Shown here: positions 21,870 through 28,602 of the stretch, one piece after another
Numbering within the stretch: position 1 is the first letter of the stretch
Layout of the letters: every line of letters begins with the position of its first letter
Assembly: GCA_017539125.1 (NCBI GenBank)
Contig: JAFYHO010000087.1
Coordinates: 1-38,255 of the forward strand
Origin: Actinomycetaceae bacterium
Lineage (GTDB): Bacteria > Actinomycetota > Actinomycetes > Actinomycetales > Actinomycetaceae
DNA: 38,255 nucleotides
Direction of reading: 5' to 3'
Position numbers and translations under genes: made by a program
Notes under the pieces: generated by a model
The model's input: the letters and a program-made list of their open reading frames with translations, nothing else
What the model was told of the DNA's origin: nothing
Databases searched by the model: none

Positions 21870-22070
21870 GTGTTTCCTTCCTGTTTATGAGGGGTGTTGA
21901 CGCACAAGCCGTCACAAGCGGTTCTGGCGAAGCGCTACAGGAAGGGTGCCCGTGCAAACACCTCACACCCAGCGCAGCGGTGTGAGGTGTTTCACGGGAA
22001 GGTAGCCTGTAGAGCAAAGACAGGTTCGCTTGTAGGCTGGCCAAGGAACACCCCAAACAGGAAGAAACAC
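21870..22070. promoter_or_regulatory. Fold-back C, the ardA leader
   Basis: A 200-base imperfect hairpin: 21870-21886 pairs with 22055-22070 (one bulge), GGGGTGTT 21891-21898 with 22047-22054, ACAAGCG 21914-21920 with 22027-22033, CTACAGG 21935-21941 with 22006-22012. The top stem CCCGTG...CACGGG encloses CACACCCAGCGCAGCGGTG, the same loop as in A2 and B2. No clear TTGACA/TATAAT pair is seen in the arms, so its promoter role is less certain than for A and B. It covers the ardA ribosome site. Confidence 0.6.
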
Positions 22071-22183
22071 TCCATTGACATCCCCCGCAACCACGCCATG
22101 TCACGCCACTTTTCTTTGACGCACGCAACACTCCAAAAACAGGTGTTTTTCCTTGTAATCGTGCGGTTTTACAGCGTTTATGG

Positions 22184-22189
22184 TAGAAT
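22184..22189 (+). promoter_or_regulatory. Minus-10 element of the vbhA-fic operon
   Basis: TAGAAT preceded by TGG lies about 30 bases ahead of the antitoxin start. The -35 is weak. The other toxin-antitoxin operon also has TAGAAT, at 10311-10316, at a similar place. Confidence 0.45.
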
Positions 22190-22216
22190 GATAGCCAGTG
22201 AAATAAGGAGGGAATT

Positions 22217-22420
22217 ATGAGTATTCCAGCTGTGAAAACAAAACGTGTATTGACACCTAAACAACAGGAAATTATCGACTATGCCGATGCGGCTCTTGCC
22301 GTTGCGGGACATAAGGTTACTGACCCTATTGCCCGTGAAAATATGGAGGCTATTGCGGCAGGCGATATGACTGCCGATGAAGCTGTTGCTTTGATGCGAG
22401 AACGTTTTTTAGGTAAATAA
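22217..22420 (+). CDS. VbhA-family antitoxin
   Basis: A 67-residue helical protein with a segment aligning to VbhA (DAALAVAGHKVTDP, then ENMEAIAAGDMTADEAVALM). VbhA proteins hold Fic toxins inactive by inserting a (S/T)xxxE(G/N) motif into the active site. I find no exact match to that motif here; the equivalent segment lacks the Glu. AAGGAGGGAATT precedes the ATG. Its stop abuts the fic start with no gap. It is on the plus strand, unlike all other leading-region genes. Confidence 0.8.
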   Translation: MSIPAVKTKRVLTPKQQEIIDYADAALAVAGHKVTDPIARENMEAIAAGDMTADEAVALMRERFLGK

Positions 22421-23272
22421 ATGTCTGAAAAGCCTATTTTTCGTTCCTGGGATGACTATTTCATTCCAGGAACAAATGTTTTACGAAATAAGTTTGTCAC
22501 TCCGGATATGCCTTTTGGTGTCAACAATCAGGAACGTCTCACTAAAATGGAAGAAGAAGCCACAGCTTACCGTTTTGAAGAACTAGCACTTCACCCCATC
22601 CCGGGCAATTTTGACTACGCACACATGAAAGCTATTCACCACCGCCTTTTTCAAGATGTGTACGAGTGGGCAGGACAAGAACGCACAGCGCCCGTAGGCA
22701 CATACATGGTTAAAACAGCTCCGGATGTCATCAACTATCCCCTTGGCGACCCGCGCGCCCCATTACGCGAATACGCCTACTATCCTGCAGGCAGTGAACT
22801 CACCCGCGCCGCTGAAGCACAGTACACGAAAATAGCAGAACATAATTACTTGCGCGGCCTTGATAAACATACTTTCTCCCAACATCTAGGGGAAATATGG
22901 GGAGAACTCAATGTAGTCCACTCTTTCCGTGAAGGCAATACCCGCTCACAATTCGCTTTCTTCACCCAGCTCGCCACACAGGCAGGATGGAAAATAGACC
23001 CCAAGCATTTCCTGCCAGGCACACCAGGGCGAGACGAGTTTGTTGCCGCACGTTTCCACTGTCAAGCAACAGGAACAAGCACCCGACTGGCCAACCTTAT
23101 CGAAAAAGAAATCACTCCCCTGCTCACGCCACACCACAAACGATACGAGTCACACGCTGAACGTATTGCATCGAAACGTCTCAAAGCTATGAAACTAGAT
23201 CCTGAGCGCGTTCGGCGTTTGGATGAGCGTTTGCGTGGTGGTGAGCCGCCTACTCGTGGGCTTTCGTGTTAA
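22421..23272 (+). CDS. fic: Fic-domain toxin (VbhT-like) with a shared tail
   Basis: A 283-residue protein. The Fic core carries HSFREGNTRSQ at 167-177, the catalytic His and phosphate-binding loop of AMP-transferring Fic enzymes, with the usual GQERTAPVGTY flap region near 85-95. Partner gene vbhA supports a toxin that modifies host proteins such as topoisomerases, as in the VbhA/VbhT pair. The last 42 residues are basic and end in KLDPERVRRLDERL, then EPPTRGLSC, about 29 of 41 positions identical to the zeta toxin tail. VbhT itself carries a BID secretion domain in that place; here this short tail may do a similar job. Confidence 0.9.
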   Translation: MSEKPIFRSWDDYFIPGTNVLRNKFVTPDMPFGVNNQERLTKMEEEATAYRFEELALHPIPGNFDYAHMKAIHHRLFQDVYEWAGQERTAPVGTYMVKTAPDVINYPLGDPRAPLREYAYYPAGSELTRAAEAQYTKIAEHNYLRGLDKHTFSQHLGEIWGELNVVHSFREGNTRSQFAFFTQLATQAGWKIDPKHFLPGTPGRDEFVAARFHCQATGTSTRLANLIEKEITPLLTPHHKRYESHAERIASKRLKAMKLDPERVRRLDERLRGGEPPTRGLSC

Positions 23273-23286
23273 CCAGCACATATAGA

Positions 23287-23317
23287 AAATGCCAGCATTA
23301 TAGAAATTGCTGGTTTT
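23287..23317. terminator. Convergent terminator between fic and the lipoprotein gene
   Basis: AAAATGCCAGCA and TGCTGGTTTTT flank a ten-base loop. It sits exactly between two converging genes and reuses the GCCAGC motif. Confidence 0.65.
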
Positions 23318-24132
23318 TATTTTTGACTTCCTTGCGCATAGAGATTGTCTATGCCCCAGAAATCTCCTATAAGATTGACGAGCTCTTCTGTTGTGTACTC
23401 TTTGTTCTCGTCATAGGTTCCAGCAATTTTGCAGGCACGTTCGTGTTCGTCTGCCCATACGGGGACATCACGAGGGAAGAAGAAGAGCGTGTCCTTTTCC
23501 TCTATGTTGTATTTTTCTGCTTCGGCTATCTGTTCTTTCCGTTTCGTACAGGACTTAGAATATGCTCCCATCATTTCCTTCAGGCGCTTGTTAGAAGCGT
23601 CAGCTTCTTCTTTGTATGAGTTTCTGGGCGCCTCAGGACTATTAGCCCCTTCTAAACTAATAGCGGCGCTGGTAAGCCTGTCTTTAACTGTCATGAGTTG
23701 CTCTATGGGAAGCCCGTCGTCCTCATCGAGAGCTTTCTTATCAAGGGGTAGGGCAAATGTTTCTTCTTTATCCAGACCGTTCTCTGTTGTCCATTTGACC
23801 GTTATTTCTTTCAAGAAAACATTGTTGTATGACTCGCCATTCTTGAAAGTTTCTTCCAGGTGGCTTATGCGCTTTTCTGCTTCTTCTTTGAGTGTTGGCT
23901 CGTCTGCGTCAATAGCCCACCCGTCATATCCTTCGTATTGCGCGTTGCAATTCCACATATTGGCTGCGCAATACTCAATATCAGGTTTCGCGTTCTCATA
24001 GGCTTTCTCATAAGCCTCCCACGCGCTCTGTACCTGTGCGACGGCTTCTTTATGCTCGTCGCTCTCACAACCGCTAAGAGTGCCCGTAAGAGCAATAAGA
24101 GCGGCAGAAGCGGCTAATAGTCGTTTTTTCAT
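23317..24132 (-). CDS. Lipoprotein of unknown function
   Basis: The 271-residue product starts MKKRLLAASAALIALTGTLSGC, a lipoprotein signal with the lipobox LSGC and Cys at 22. The mature part is charged and helical, with several Cys residues (CAANMWNCN, SCTKRKEQ, ERACKIAG). I do not recognise the family. The start ATG at 24132 overlaps the stop of the membrane-protein gene (ATGA), with GGGAGGAAAA upstream. Surface lipoproteins on conjugative elements can give entry exclusion, which is a guess here. Confidence 0.75.
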   Translation of the reverse strand: MKKRLLAASAALIALTGTLSGCESDEHKEAVAQVQSAWEAYEKAYENAKPDIEYCAANMWNCNAQYEGYDGWAIDADEPTLKEEAEKRISHLEETFKNGESYNNVFLKEITVKWTTENGLDKEETFALPLDKKALDEDDGLPIEQLMTVKDRLTSAAISLEGANSPEAPRNSYKEEADASNKRLKEMMGAYSKSCTKRKEQIAEAEKYNIEEKDTLFFFPRDVPVWADEHERACKIAGTYDENKEYTTEELVNLIGDFWGIDNLYAQGSQK

Positions 24133-24572
24133 TTTTCCTCCCTTGTTTGCTGATTTTGGATCGTGTTTTGTAACTCTGTGATAGCTGCCTGCATTTCTTG
24201 CATTGACGCTTGTTCTGCTCCTTTTGCAACGTCGCCCGCAATAAGCAGACTGACAAGCAGGTGGGTGAAATAGAGGGTTATCTCGAACCATATCCATATC
24301 ACTAGCACCAAATATGTTCCGTCTTTGAATATATCCGCAAAAGTGGTGTCTGTAAACGCTACCAGTCCAAGCACAATAATGGTAGCCAGGCGCAAGAACC
24401 AGCGCAAGAAACGCCCCAAGAACGCGATGGGGCGCAAAATAAGCGTCAGGGCGTGTGCTAGTGCAGAAGGCAAGGAGGTGCCGCGTGAGACTTTGTAATA
24501 AGCGAAAAACAATGCTATAGGGATAGCGATGAGAATAGGTAAAAGAACTGCATCTTTGACACTAAAAGCCAT
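24129..24572 (-). CDS. Small polytopic membrane protein with coiled-coil tail
   Basis: The 147-residue product has about three or four membrane segments (residues 8-25, 40-75, 85-113) and a Gln-rich helical tail of about 30 residues. GAAAGGAAAC precedes the ATG. It is translated with the lipoprotein gene through a four-base overlap, so the two likely act together in the membrane. Unknown family. Confidence 0.7.
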   Translation of the reverse strand: MAFSVKDAVLLPILIAIPIALFFAYYKVSRGTSLPSALAHALTLILRPIAFLGRFLRWFLRLATIIVLGLVAFTDTTFADIFKDGTYLVLVIWIWFEITLYFTHLLVSLLIAGDVAKGAEQASMQEMQAAITELQNTIQNQQTREEK

Positions 24573-24614
24573 CTTTAGTTTCCTTTCTTTCCTTGGTCTT
24601 GTTATCTATGCTTT

Positions 24615-24728
24615 TTTCTTTTCGGCGTCCGTGATTTTCGCTTGCGAAAATTCGGGCGCAGTGCGCGGGTGCAGGCGGCGCACCGCCTGCCGGGGAGTGG
24701 GGCAGCGCCCCACACGGAAAACACCAGC
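24615..24728. repeat. Structured repeat D (copy of E)
   Basis: About 112 of 114 bases match 27970-28083. It contains tight hairpins ATTTTCGC/GCGAAAAT (24634-24651), GCAGGCGG/CCGCCTGC and GTGGGGC/GCGCCCCAC. Its ends can pair weakly (TTTTC...CCGTG with CACGGAAAA). It lies in the leader of the 24572 unit, as E does for nrdH 2. Confidence 0.75.
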
Positions 24729-24790
24729 CTTTACGGCAAAGCTGGCTTTTACGACAATGCTGGCATTGTCGGTAAATGCTGGCATTTTCC
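24724..24790. repeat. GCTGGC repeat cluster 2
   Basis: Four GCTGGC or CCAGC units with TTTACGGCAAA and GTCGGTAAAT spacers, at the end of repeat D. From 24791 to 24900 nothing further is recognised apart from a C run at 24872-24879. Confidence 0.65.
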
Positions 24791-24900
24791 ATAGTGTTAC
24801 CTTGCGAGACATTCTTACATGGGGGTAGGACATAAAATGACACCTTTTTGCCCTGACATCAATCTAGCGCCCCCCCCATGCGTCAAATCACCGCCCCTTT

Positions 24901-25287
24901 TTAGCGTCGTCCTTTGGGGATAACGTCGGTTTCTAGTGGGATAAATGCTTGCCCGCCATTGACACGTTTTTCTGTGTCGTGAACTGTGTCCATGAGGTGG
25001 GTGACGATCCATTGACTAAAGGATGACACTTTCCTGGTCGCGGCTTCTGCCATGAAAGCCGCTCTCATGCGTCCTGCGTCGTCCTCGTCCACAGCAAACG
25101 TGATTTTCTTCTTGGGCTTTTTCTCCCCAGCTAGTTTGTTTGCTTGCGCGACAAGCGAGGGTGTGCCAAGCTCGTCCGGAGCTTCCATATCACTAACCGG
25201 CGCAGTTGGCAGCCCTGCGGCGATAATAGGGTCTGTGACCGGGGCTTGCTTGAGCGAGTCCATGACTTCTTGACTGGGAACTTTCAT
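24901..25287 (-). CDS. Probable ParA partner protein
   Basis: A 128-residue protein: a flexible N-terminal half, a basic KKPKKKITFAVDEDDAGRMR and a helical C-terminal part (SSFSQWIVTHLM) that looks like a ribbon-helix-helix DNA-binding domain. Small proteins of this build downstream of parA bind centromere repeats in type Ib partition systems. AAGGAG lies upstream of the ATG. The cluster of repeats just before its start (25309-25360) is a natural binding site. Assignment depends on context; no specific family was recognised. Confidence 0.6.
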   Translation of the reverse strand: MKVPSQEVMDSLKQAPVTDPIIAAGLPTAPVSDMEAPDELGTPSLVAQANKLAGEKKPKKKITFAVDEDDAGRMRAAFMAEAATRKVSSFSQWIVTHLMDTVHDTEKRVNGGQAFIPLETDVIPKGRR

Positions 25288-25308
25288 TATCTTTCTTCTC
25301 CTTATCTA

Positions 25309-25360
25309 ATGCCAGCGTTTACGGCAAAGCTTGCATTGTTGGTTAATGCTGGCATTTATT
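25309..25360. repeat. GCTGGC repeat cluster 3 at the par locus
   Basis: AATGCCAGC and GCTGGCATT form an inverted pair around TTTACGGCAAAGCTTGC-type units. It lies between parA and its partner gene and overlaps the parA 3' end. Candidate centromere or operator. Confidence 0.6.
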
Positions 25361-26101
25361 GACGAGTTGAGTGAACACGTTATCAACACATTCTTCTTTA
25401 CCGACCGCAATCGGTTCGTGTGCAGAGTTTGCCTTGGCAATGTGCTCGTGCTTGGGGAGCATGTCCTCGATGAGGTAGTCCCCGTAATACTCAGAGAGGG
25501 CTTCGACCCACTCAGTGACGTTCGTGCGGGCTTTAATATGCTCATTGATAACAATGGCAATGTGCTGTAGCTTGGGATTGTAGTGCCCTCGCACTGCGGA
25601 AATCGTGTTGAACACTTCCGCAACACCGTTAGTCGCTGTCTCACGCGGGTGCGTCACAACAACAGCCATGTCTGCTGCTACAAGAGCATTAGAGGTCATC
25701 ATGCCAAGCGAGGGTGGACAATCAAGCACAATATGCTCATACGTCCCTGTAAGCCCCTCTAAAGCGGTTTGTAGGCGGAACTCACGCCCGAGTGCCATAT
25801 CTGTCTCACGGGTCGCTAGAGCACGGTTAGCGGGGATAATATCAAAGCCCCACGGCTCAGCTGCCGACACGATGGCTTTGCGTGCCAAGGAAGCCGACGC
25901 GCCCCCTGCAATAGCGGCAAGCACATCATTGAGCGTATTCATGCCACCCGTGACCTCGATGCCACAGGTACTTGTCGCATCTCCTTGCGGGTCACAATCA
26001 ACCAACAGCACACGAGCATTCTGTGCAAGGCGATTAGCAAGATTAACCGCAACAGTCGTCTTGCCAACACCGCCTTTCTGATTCACAACAGCAATAATCA
26101 T
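25343..26101 (-). CDS. parA: ParA-family partition ATPase
   Basis: The 252-residue protein begins MIIAVVNQKGGVGKTTVAVN, the deviant Walker A of ParA/Soj ATPases with the signature Lys residues at 9 and 14. VLLVDCDPQGDAT and HIVLDCPPSLG are the A' and B motifs. It moves or positions the circular element so that both daughters keep it. No N-terminal DNA-binding domain is present, so it is the short type. AAAGGAG precedes the ATG; the partner gene follows after the repeat cluster. It implies that the element spends time as a replicating circle. Confidence 0.93.
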   Translation of the reverse strand: MIIAVVNQKGGVGKTTVAVNLANRLAQNARVLLVDCDPQGDATSTCGIEVTGGMNTLNDVLAAIAGGASASLARKAIVSAAEPWGFDIIPANRALATRETDMALGREFRLQTALEGLTGTYEHIVLDCPPSLGMMTSNALVAADMAVVVTHPRETATNGVAEVFNTISAVRGHYNPKLQHIAIVINEHIKARTNVTEWVEALSEYYGDYLIEDMLPKHEHIAKANSAHEPIAVGKEECVDNVFTQLVNKCQH

Positions 26102-26107
26102 TGTCCC

Positions 26108-26350
26108 CTACACTCCTTTTGGCAGTTCTACTGCTTTTGCCCTGTAAGAATCTAAATCAAAAATTTTGCATGAATCATCTACAAGAAAAGGGGTGAGTTC
26201 ACGAAAAGCATCACCTGCGCCCATACCTATGAACGTAGTAAAACCCGTATTGTCGTTAAAAGCGAAACTCAATTTACCAACCTCCTTCTGTTTTACACTT
26301 ACAAGCATTTCCACGTTATAAATTTTCGAACCATCACGAATCAGTTTCAT
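26108..26350 (-). CDS. Hypothetical small protein upstream of parA
   Basis: An 80-residue protein with alternating hydrophobic strands (YNVEMLVSVKQKEVGKLSFAF) and no membrane segment. Only six bases separate it from parA and fourteen from the acidic gene upstream. AGGAAGGAATAGG precedes the ATG. Unknown family. Confidence 0.6.
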   Translation of the reverse strand: MKLIRDGSKIYNVEMLVSVKQKEVGKLSFAFNDNTGFTTFIGMGAGDAFRELTPFLVDDSCKIFDLDSYRAKAVELPKGV

Positions 26351-26364
26351 TTACCTATTCCTTC

Positions 26365-26697
26365 CTATTCCTTGATTTCTTCTGCTTTTGCTTCTTCTAA
26401 CTGTGGTAGATAATCACCTATAGCGAAAAAAGCATCTTCTAGTTTGTTTACGAGTTCGTAGAACGCAGGGCTGTCGCTAGAATTTTCAAACTTTCTGAAA
26501 AATTCCATAAAATGACAGATATTTCCTTGAAGGGCATCGAAACTCTCTACAAAATCATTGAAAGAGTCAAACCACAACGCCAAATCAATTTTGATTGGTC
26601 CAGGCTTATTAAAAGCCTCGATAAAATCACCGAAATCATCAATAACAGGTGCCTCAATGAAATCATCACAATCATCAATTGTCATTGTTTCATCCAT
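26365..26697 (-). CDS. Very acidic small protein
   Basis: By hand count 28 of 110 residues are Asp or Glu and about seven are Lys or Arg. The first half repeats a DDFIEAP, DDFGDFIEAF, FNDFVESF pattern. Many aromatic residues suggest a compact helical fold. AAAGGAATAAATA precedes the ATG. No family recognised. Small acidic proteins in leading regions are often DNA mimics that block restriction or CRISPR enzymes, so this is a candidate anti-defence protein; that is inference from charge and place. Confidence 0.65.
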   Translation of the reverse strand: MDETMTIDDCDDFIEAPVIDDFGDFIEAFNKPGPIKIDLALWFDSFNDFVESFDALQGNICHFMEFFRKFENSSDSPAFYELVNKLEDAFFAIGDYLPQLEEAKAEEIKE

Positions 26698-26715
26698 TAT
26701 TTATTCCTTTCTTTC

Positions 26716-26991
26716 TTAAAGTTGTTCTTTCAATTCACACGCAGATATGCGTTCGTCTAACCAATCGTCTAGCTTGCATGAAAGCCATCCGAGTCCTGCA
26801 ATAGCACCAAGGAAAAGCACTCCACCGACAATAAGGAGCTGAATAAGAAAAGGAACGGTAGCCCATAGCGTCACTACTAGTGTCATTTCTGGGCTAAAAC
26901 CTGCTTCAACCGCAAGGAAGTGGGCTACAAAGACCCCTACTGCCGCCGTGCTTGCCCATACAAGTTCCTGCATAATGGTTTTACGATTCAT
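26716..26991 (-). CDS. Small membrane protein 1
   Basis: A 91-residue protein from ATG 26991 (GGAGGACTGCAA upstream). Hydrophobic segments at about 9-30 and 35-70, then a charged C-terminus with two Cys residues. It overlaps the gene upstream by four bases. Part of a three-gene membrane set between nrdH 2 and parA. Unknown family. Confidence 0.6.
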   Translation of the reverse strand: MNRKTIMQELVWASTAAVGVFVAHFLAVEAGFSPEMTLVVTLWATVPFLIQLLIVGGVLFLGAIAGLGWLSCKLDDWLDERISACELKEQL

Positions 26992-27338
26992 TTGCAGTCC
27001 TCCTCTCTTTGCTTTTTGATGAACCATATTGGTAGGCGATTAAAATCTTTTGGAAGGCGTGTGCGTATCCATGTCACGATGAACACGAAAATCCACGAGA
27101 GAGCGGCAATAATCCACGTCCAGACAAGAGCACCACCATGAGCATGCTTGTAAATCAGGTACGTTGTAATGAACAAAGTGTTGAAGATGAGCGTGTACTG
27201 CCCATACATGACCATTCGCGGCAAACTAGCATCCTTGTCTTTTCTCCACACGCCAACAATTTCAAAAATGAATACAGCGCCATACATCAGCCACAGAAGT
27301 CCAAAAACGACGAGACACAGACTAATCCAACCCATCAC
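26988..27338 (-). CDS. Small membrane protein 2
   Basis: A 116-residue protein with about three membrane segments (residues 3-28, 47-63, 71-90) and a basic C-terminal tail. AAGGAGGTG lies upstream; ATG at 27338 or 27335 are both possible. It follows the 27339 gene directly. Unknown family. Confidence 0.6.
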   Translation of the reverse strand: MMGWISLCLVVFGLLWLMYGAVFIFEIVGVWRKDKDASLPRMVMYGQYTLIFNTLFITTYLIYKHAHGGALVWTWIIAALSWIFVFIVTWIRTRLPKDFNRLPIWFIKKQREEDCK

Positions 27339-27704
27339 CTACACCTCCTTTGTTTCTTCAACAGGATATGGAGTAAGGGGCGCAAATTCCCTTGTTACTA
27401 GCCTTTCCATGTTTTTCTGTGCCTGCTGAAAATCTTCCGCAGTGAAAGAAATACTGATAGGCTGTTTCATCTCGCGCAACTTCATATTTTCTTTCTCAAG
27501 CTCGTCAATTCTCTCACTATCATCACTTGTCACCCTCTCAGCTCCGCGTCCTCTACCAAAAGGGTCTGTGACAACATTTAGAAGCAATTTGATAATGCCG
27601 AGTAAGGCAACACAGACTAAAAGAGGGATTGCGGAATTCACTATCAACTGCAATGGCTCCAAGTGGTGTGCATTCACCGAATTTTGTGGTTCAAAAACAA
27701 ACAT
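27339..27704 (-). CDS. Single-pass membrane protein with coiled coil
   Basis: About 121 residues: one membrane segment at about 19-45, then a charged coiled coil (DDSERIDELEKENMKLREM) and a cytoplasmic tail. I start at ATG 27704; a GTG one codon earlier overlaps the nrdH 2 stop. AGGAAGG is upstream, inside the end of nrdH 2, so translation is coupled. Unknown family; topology recalls small scaffold proteins of mating or exclusion systems. Confidence 0.6.
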   Translation of the reverse strand: MFVFEPQNSVNAHHLEPLQLIVNSAIPLLVCVALLGIIKLLLNVVTDPFGRGRGAERVTSDDSERIDELEKENMKLREMKQPISISFTAEDFQQAQKNMERLVTREFAPLTPYPVEETKEV

Positions 27705-27706
27705 CA

Positions 27707-27952
27707 CTACTTCCTTCCTATGTTTACTTTTTCAGCTATTTCTTTGATTTTGTCGGGTCTGAATCCGCTCCAATGTTCACTGCCTGCTATTACTACAGGG
27801 GCTTGCAGGTATCCGAGTGCTTTCACCTTGTTGAGAGCTTTCTCGTCCTGAGAGAGGTCTATTTCTTCATACTCGACGCCTGCTTTCTTAAACGCACGCT
27901 TGGTGGCATTACATTGGACGCAGACAGGTTTTGAATACAGAGTGACTGTCAT
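27707..27952 (-). CDS. NrdH-type glutaredoxin-like protein 2
   Basis: An 81-residue redoxin with CVQC at 11-14, NATKRAFKKAG, APVVIAG and HWSGFRPDKI. It is close to the protein at 19156 and differs mainly in the middle helix. I start at 27952, behind AAGGAGG about ten bases upstream; the longer frame reads through structured repeat E. It heads a run of closely spaced genes down to the ParA partner. Two such redoxins in one element are unusual. Confidence 0.88.
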   Translation of the reverse strand: MTVTLYSKPVCVQCNATKRAFKKAGVEYEEIDLSQDEKALNKVKALGYLQAPVVIAGSEHWSGFRPDKIKEIAEKVNIGRK

Positions 27953-27969
27953 ATCGACATAGACCTCCT

Positions 27970-28083
27970 TTCTTTTCGGCGTCCGTGATTTTCGCTTGCG
28001 AAAATTCGGGCGCAGTGCGCGGGTGCAGGCGGCGCACCGCCTGCCGGGGAGTGGGGCAGCGCCCCACAGAGAAAACACCAGCT
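27970..28083. repeat. Structured repeat E (copy of D)
   Basis: Nearly identical to 24615-24728, with the same three stable hairpins. It ends right at the ribosome binding site of nrdH 2, so it forms that gene's leader. Both copies are followed by GCTGGC repeats. Confidence 0.75.
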
Positions 28084-28160
28084 TTTACGGCAAAGCTGGC
28101 ATTGTCGGTAAATGCTGGCATTTTCCTGCTTTTGTAAAAGTGGTTAATGCCAGCATTTAC
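28076..28160. repeat. GCTGGC repeat cluster 4 with hairpin
   Basis: CCAGCTTTTACGGCAAAGC, GCTGGCATTGTCGGTAAAT and a perfect 15-base inverted repeat (28108-28122 with 28146-28160). The hairpin follows the ssb 2 stop, as cluster 1 follows ssb 1, and may end that transcript. Confidence 0.7.
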
Positions 28161-28167
28161 GAGTTGG

Positions 28168-28602
28168 CTAGTATTGTTCATCCCATTCGTTTGGGTAATC
28201 GGGGAGCGGTGCTGGCTGTTCTTCAGCTTGAATCTCGCCGTTCTTGGTGAATGTTGCCGTACCGGTGGCAAGCTCGATGCCGAGAGCGTCAGCAATAATG
28301 ACATCACTTTGCTTGGCATTACCCTCGTCATCTGTCCACTCCCGACGAGTAAAACGACCCCGGACAAGAACGGGCATACCTTTTTTGATTGTGGCGGCCA
28401 CGTTGCGTGCAAGAGAGCCATAGGAGCGCACTTGATACCACATGGTAGTATCACTTTCCCACTCGCGATTTTCCCGGTTGAAACGGCGAGCTGTCACACC
28501 AACTGACACAAGTGTCATATCCGGTGCTCCGTCCCTCGCTTCAAAAGTCTGCGCGTCAGCGCCTGCGAAACCGGAAACAGTAACTTGAGTTGCGTTAAAC
28601 AT
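28168..28602 (-). CDS. ssb: Single-stranded DNA-binding protein 2
   Basis: A 144-residue SSB (QVTVSGFAGADAQTF, VSVGVTARRFN, TMWYQVRSYGSLARNVA, KGMPVLVRGRFTRREW, ADALGIELATGTATF). I start at MFNATQV, 28602, behind AAAGGAACACTG. It ends PNEWDEQY, again without the common acidic tip. Its order relative to nrdH is the reverse of the first pair, and it has its own leader with repeat cluster 5. Confidence 0.92.
   Translation of the reverse strand: MFNATQVTVSGFAGADAQTFEARDGAPDMTLVSVGVTARRFNRENREWESDTTMWYQVRSYGSLARNVAATIKKGMPVLVRGRFTRREWTDDEGNAKQSDVIIADALGIELATGTATFTKNGEIQAEEQPAPLPDYPNEWDEQY

Noticed and set aside
21865-22131. N-terminal extension of ArdA by 89 residues
   Set aside because: It reads through the fold-back leader and is Cys-rich and unlike ArdA; ATG 21864 has an AGGAAGG site upstream.
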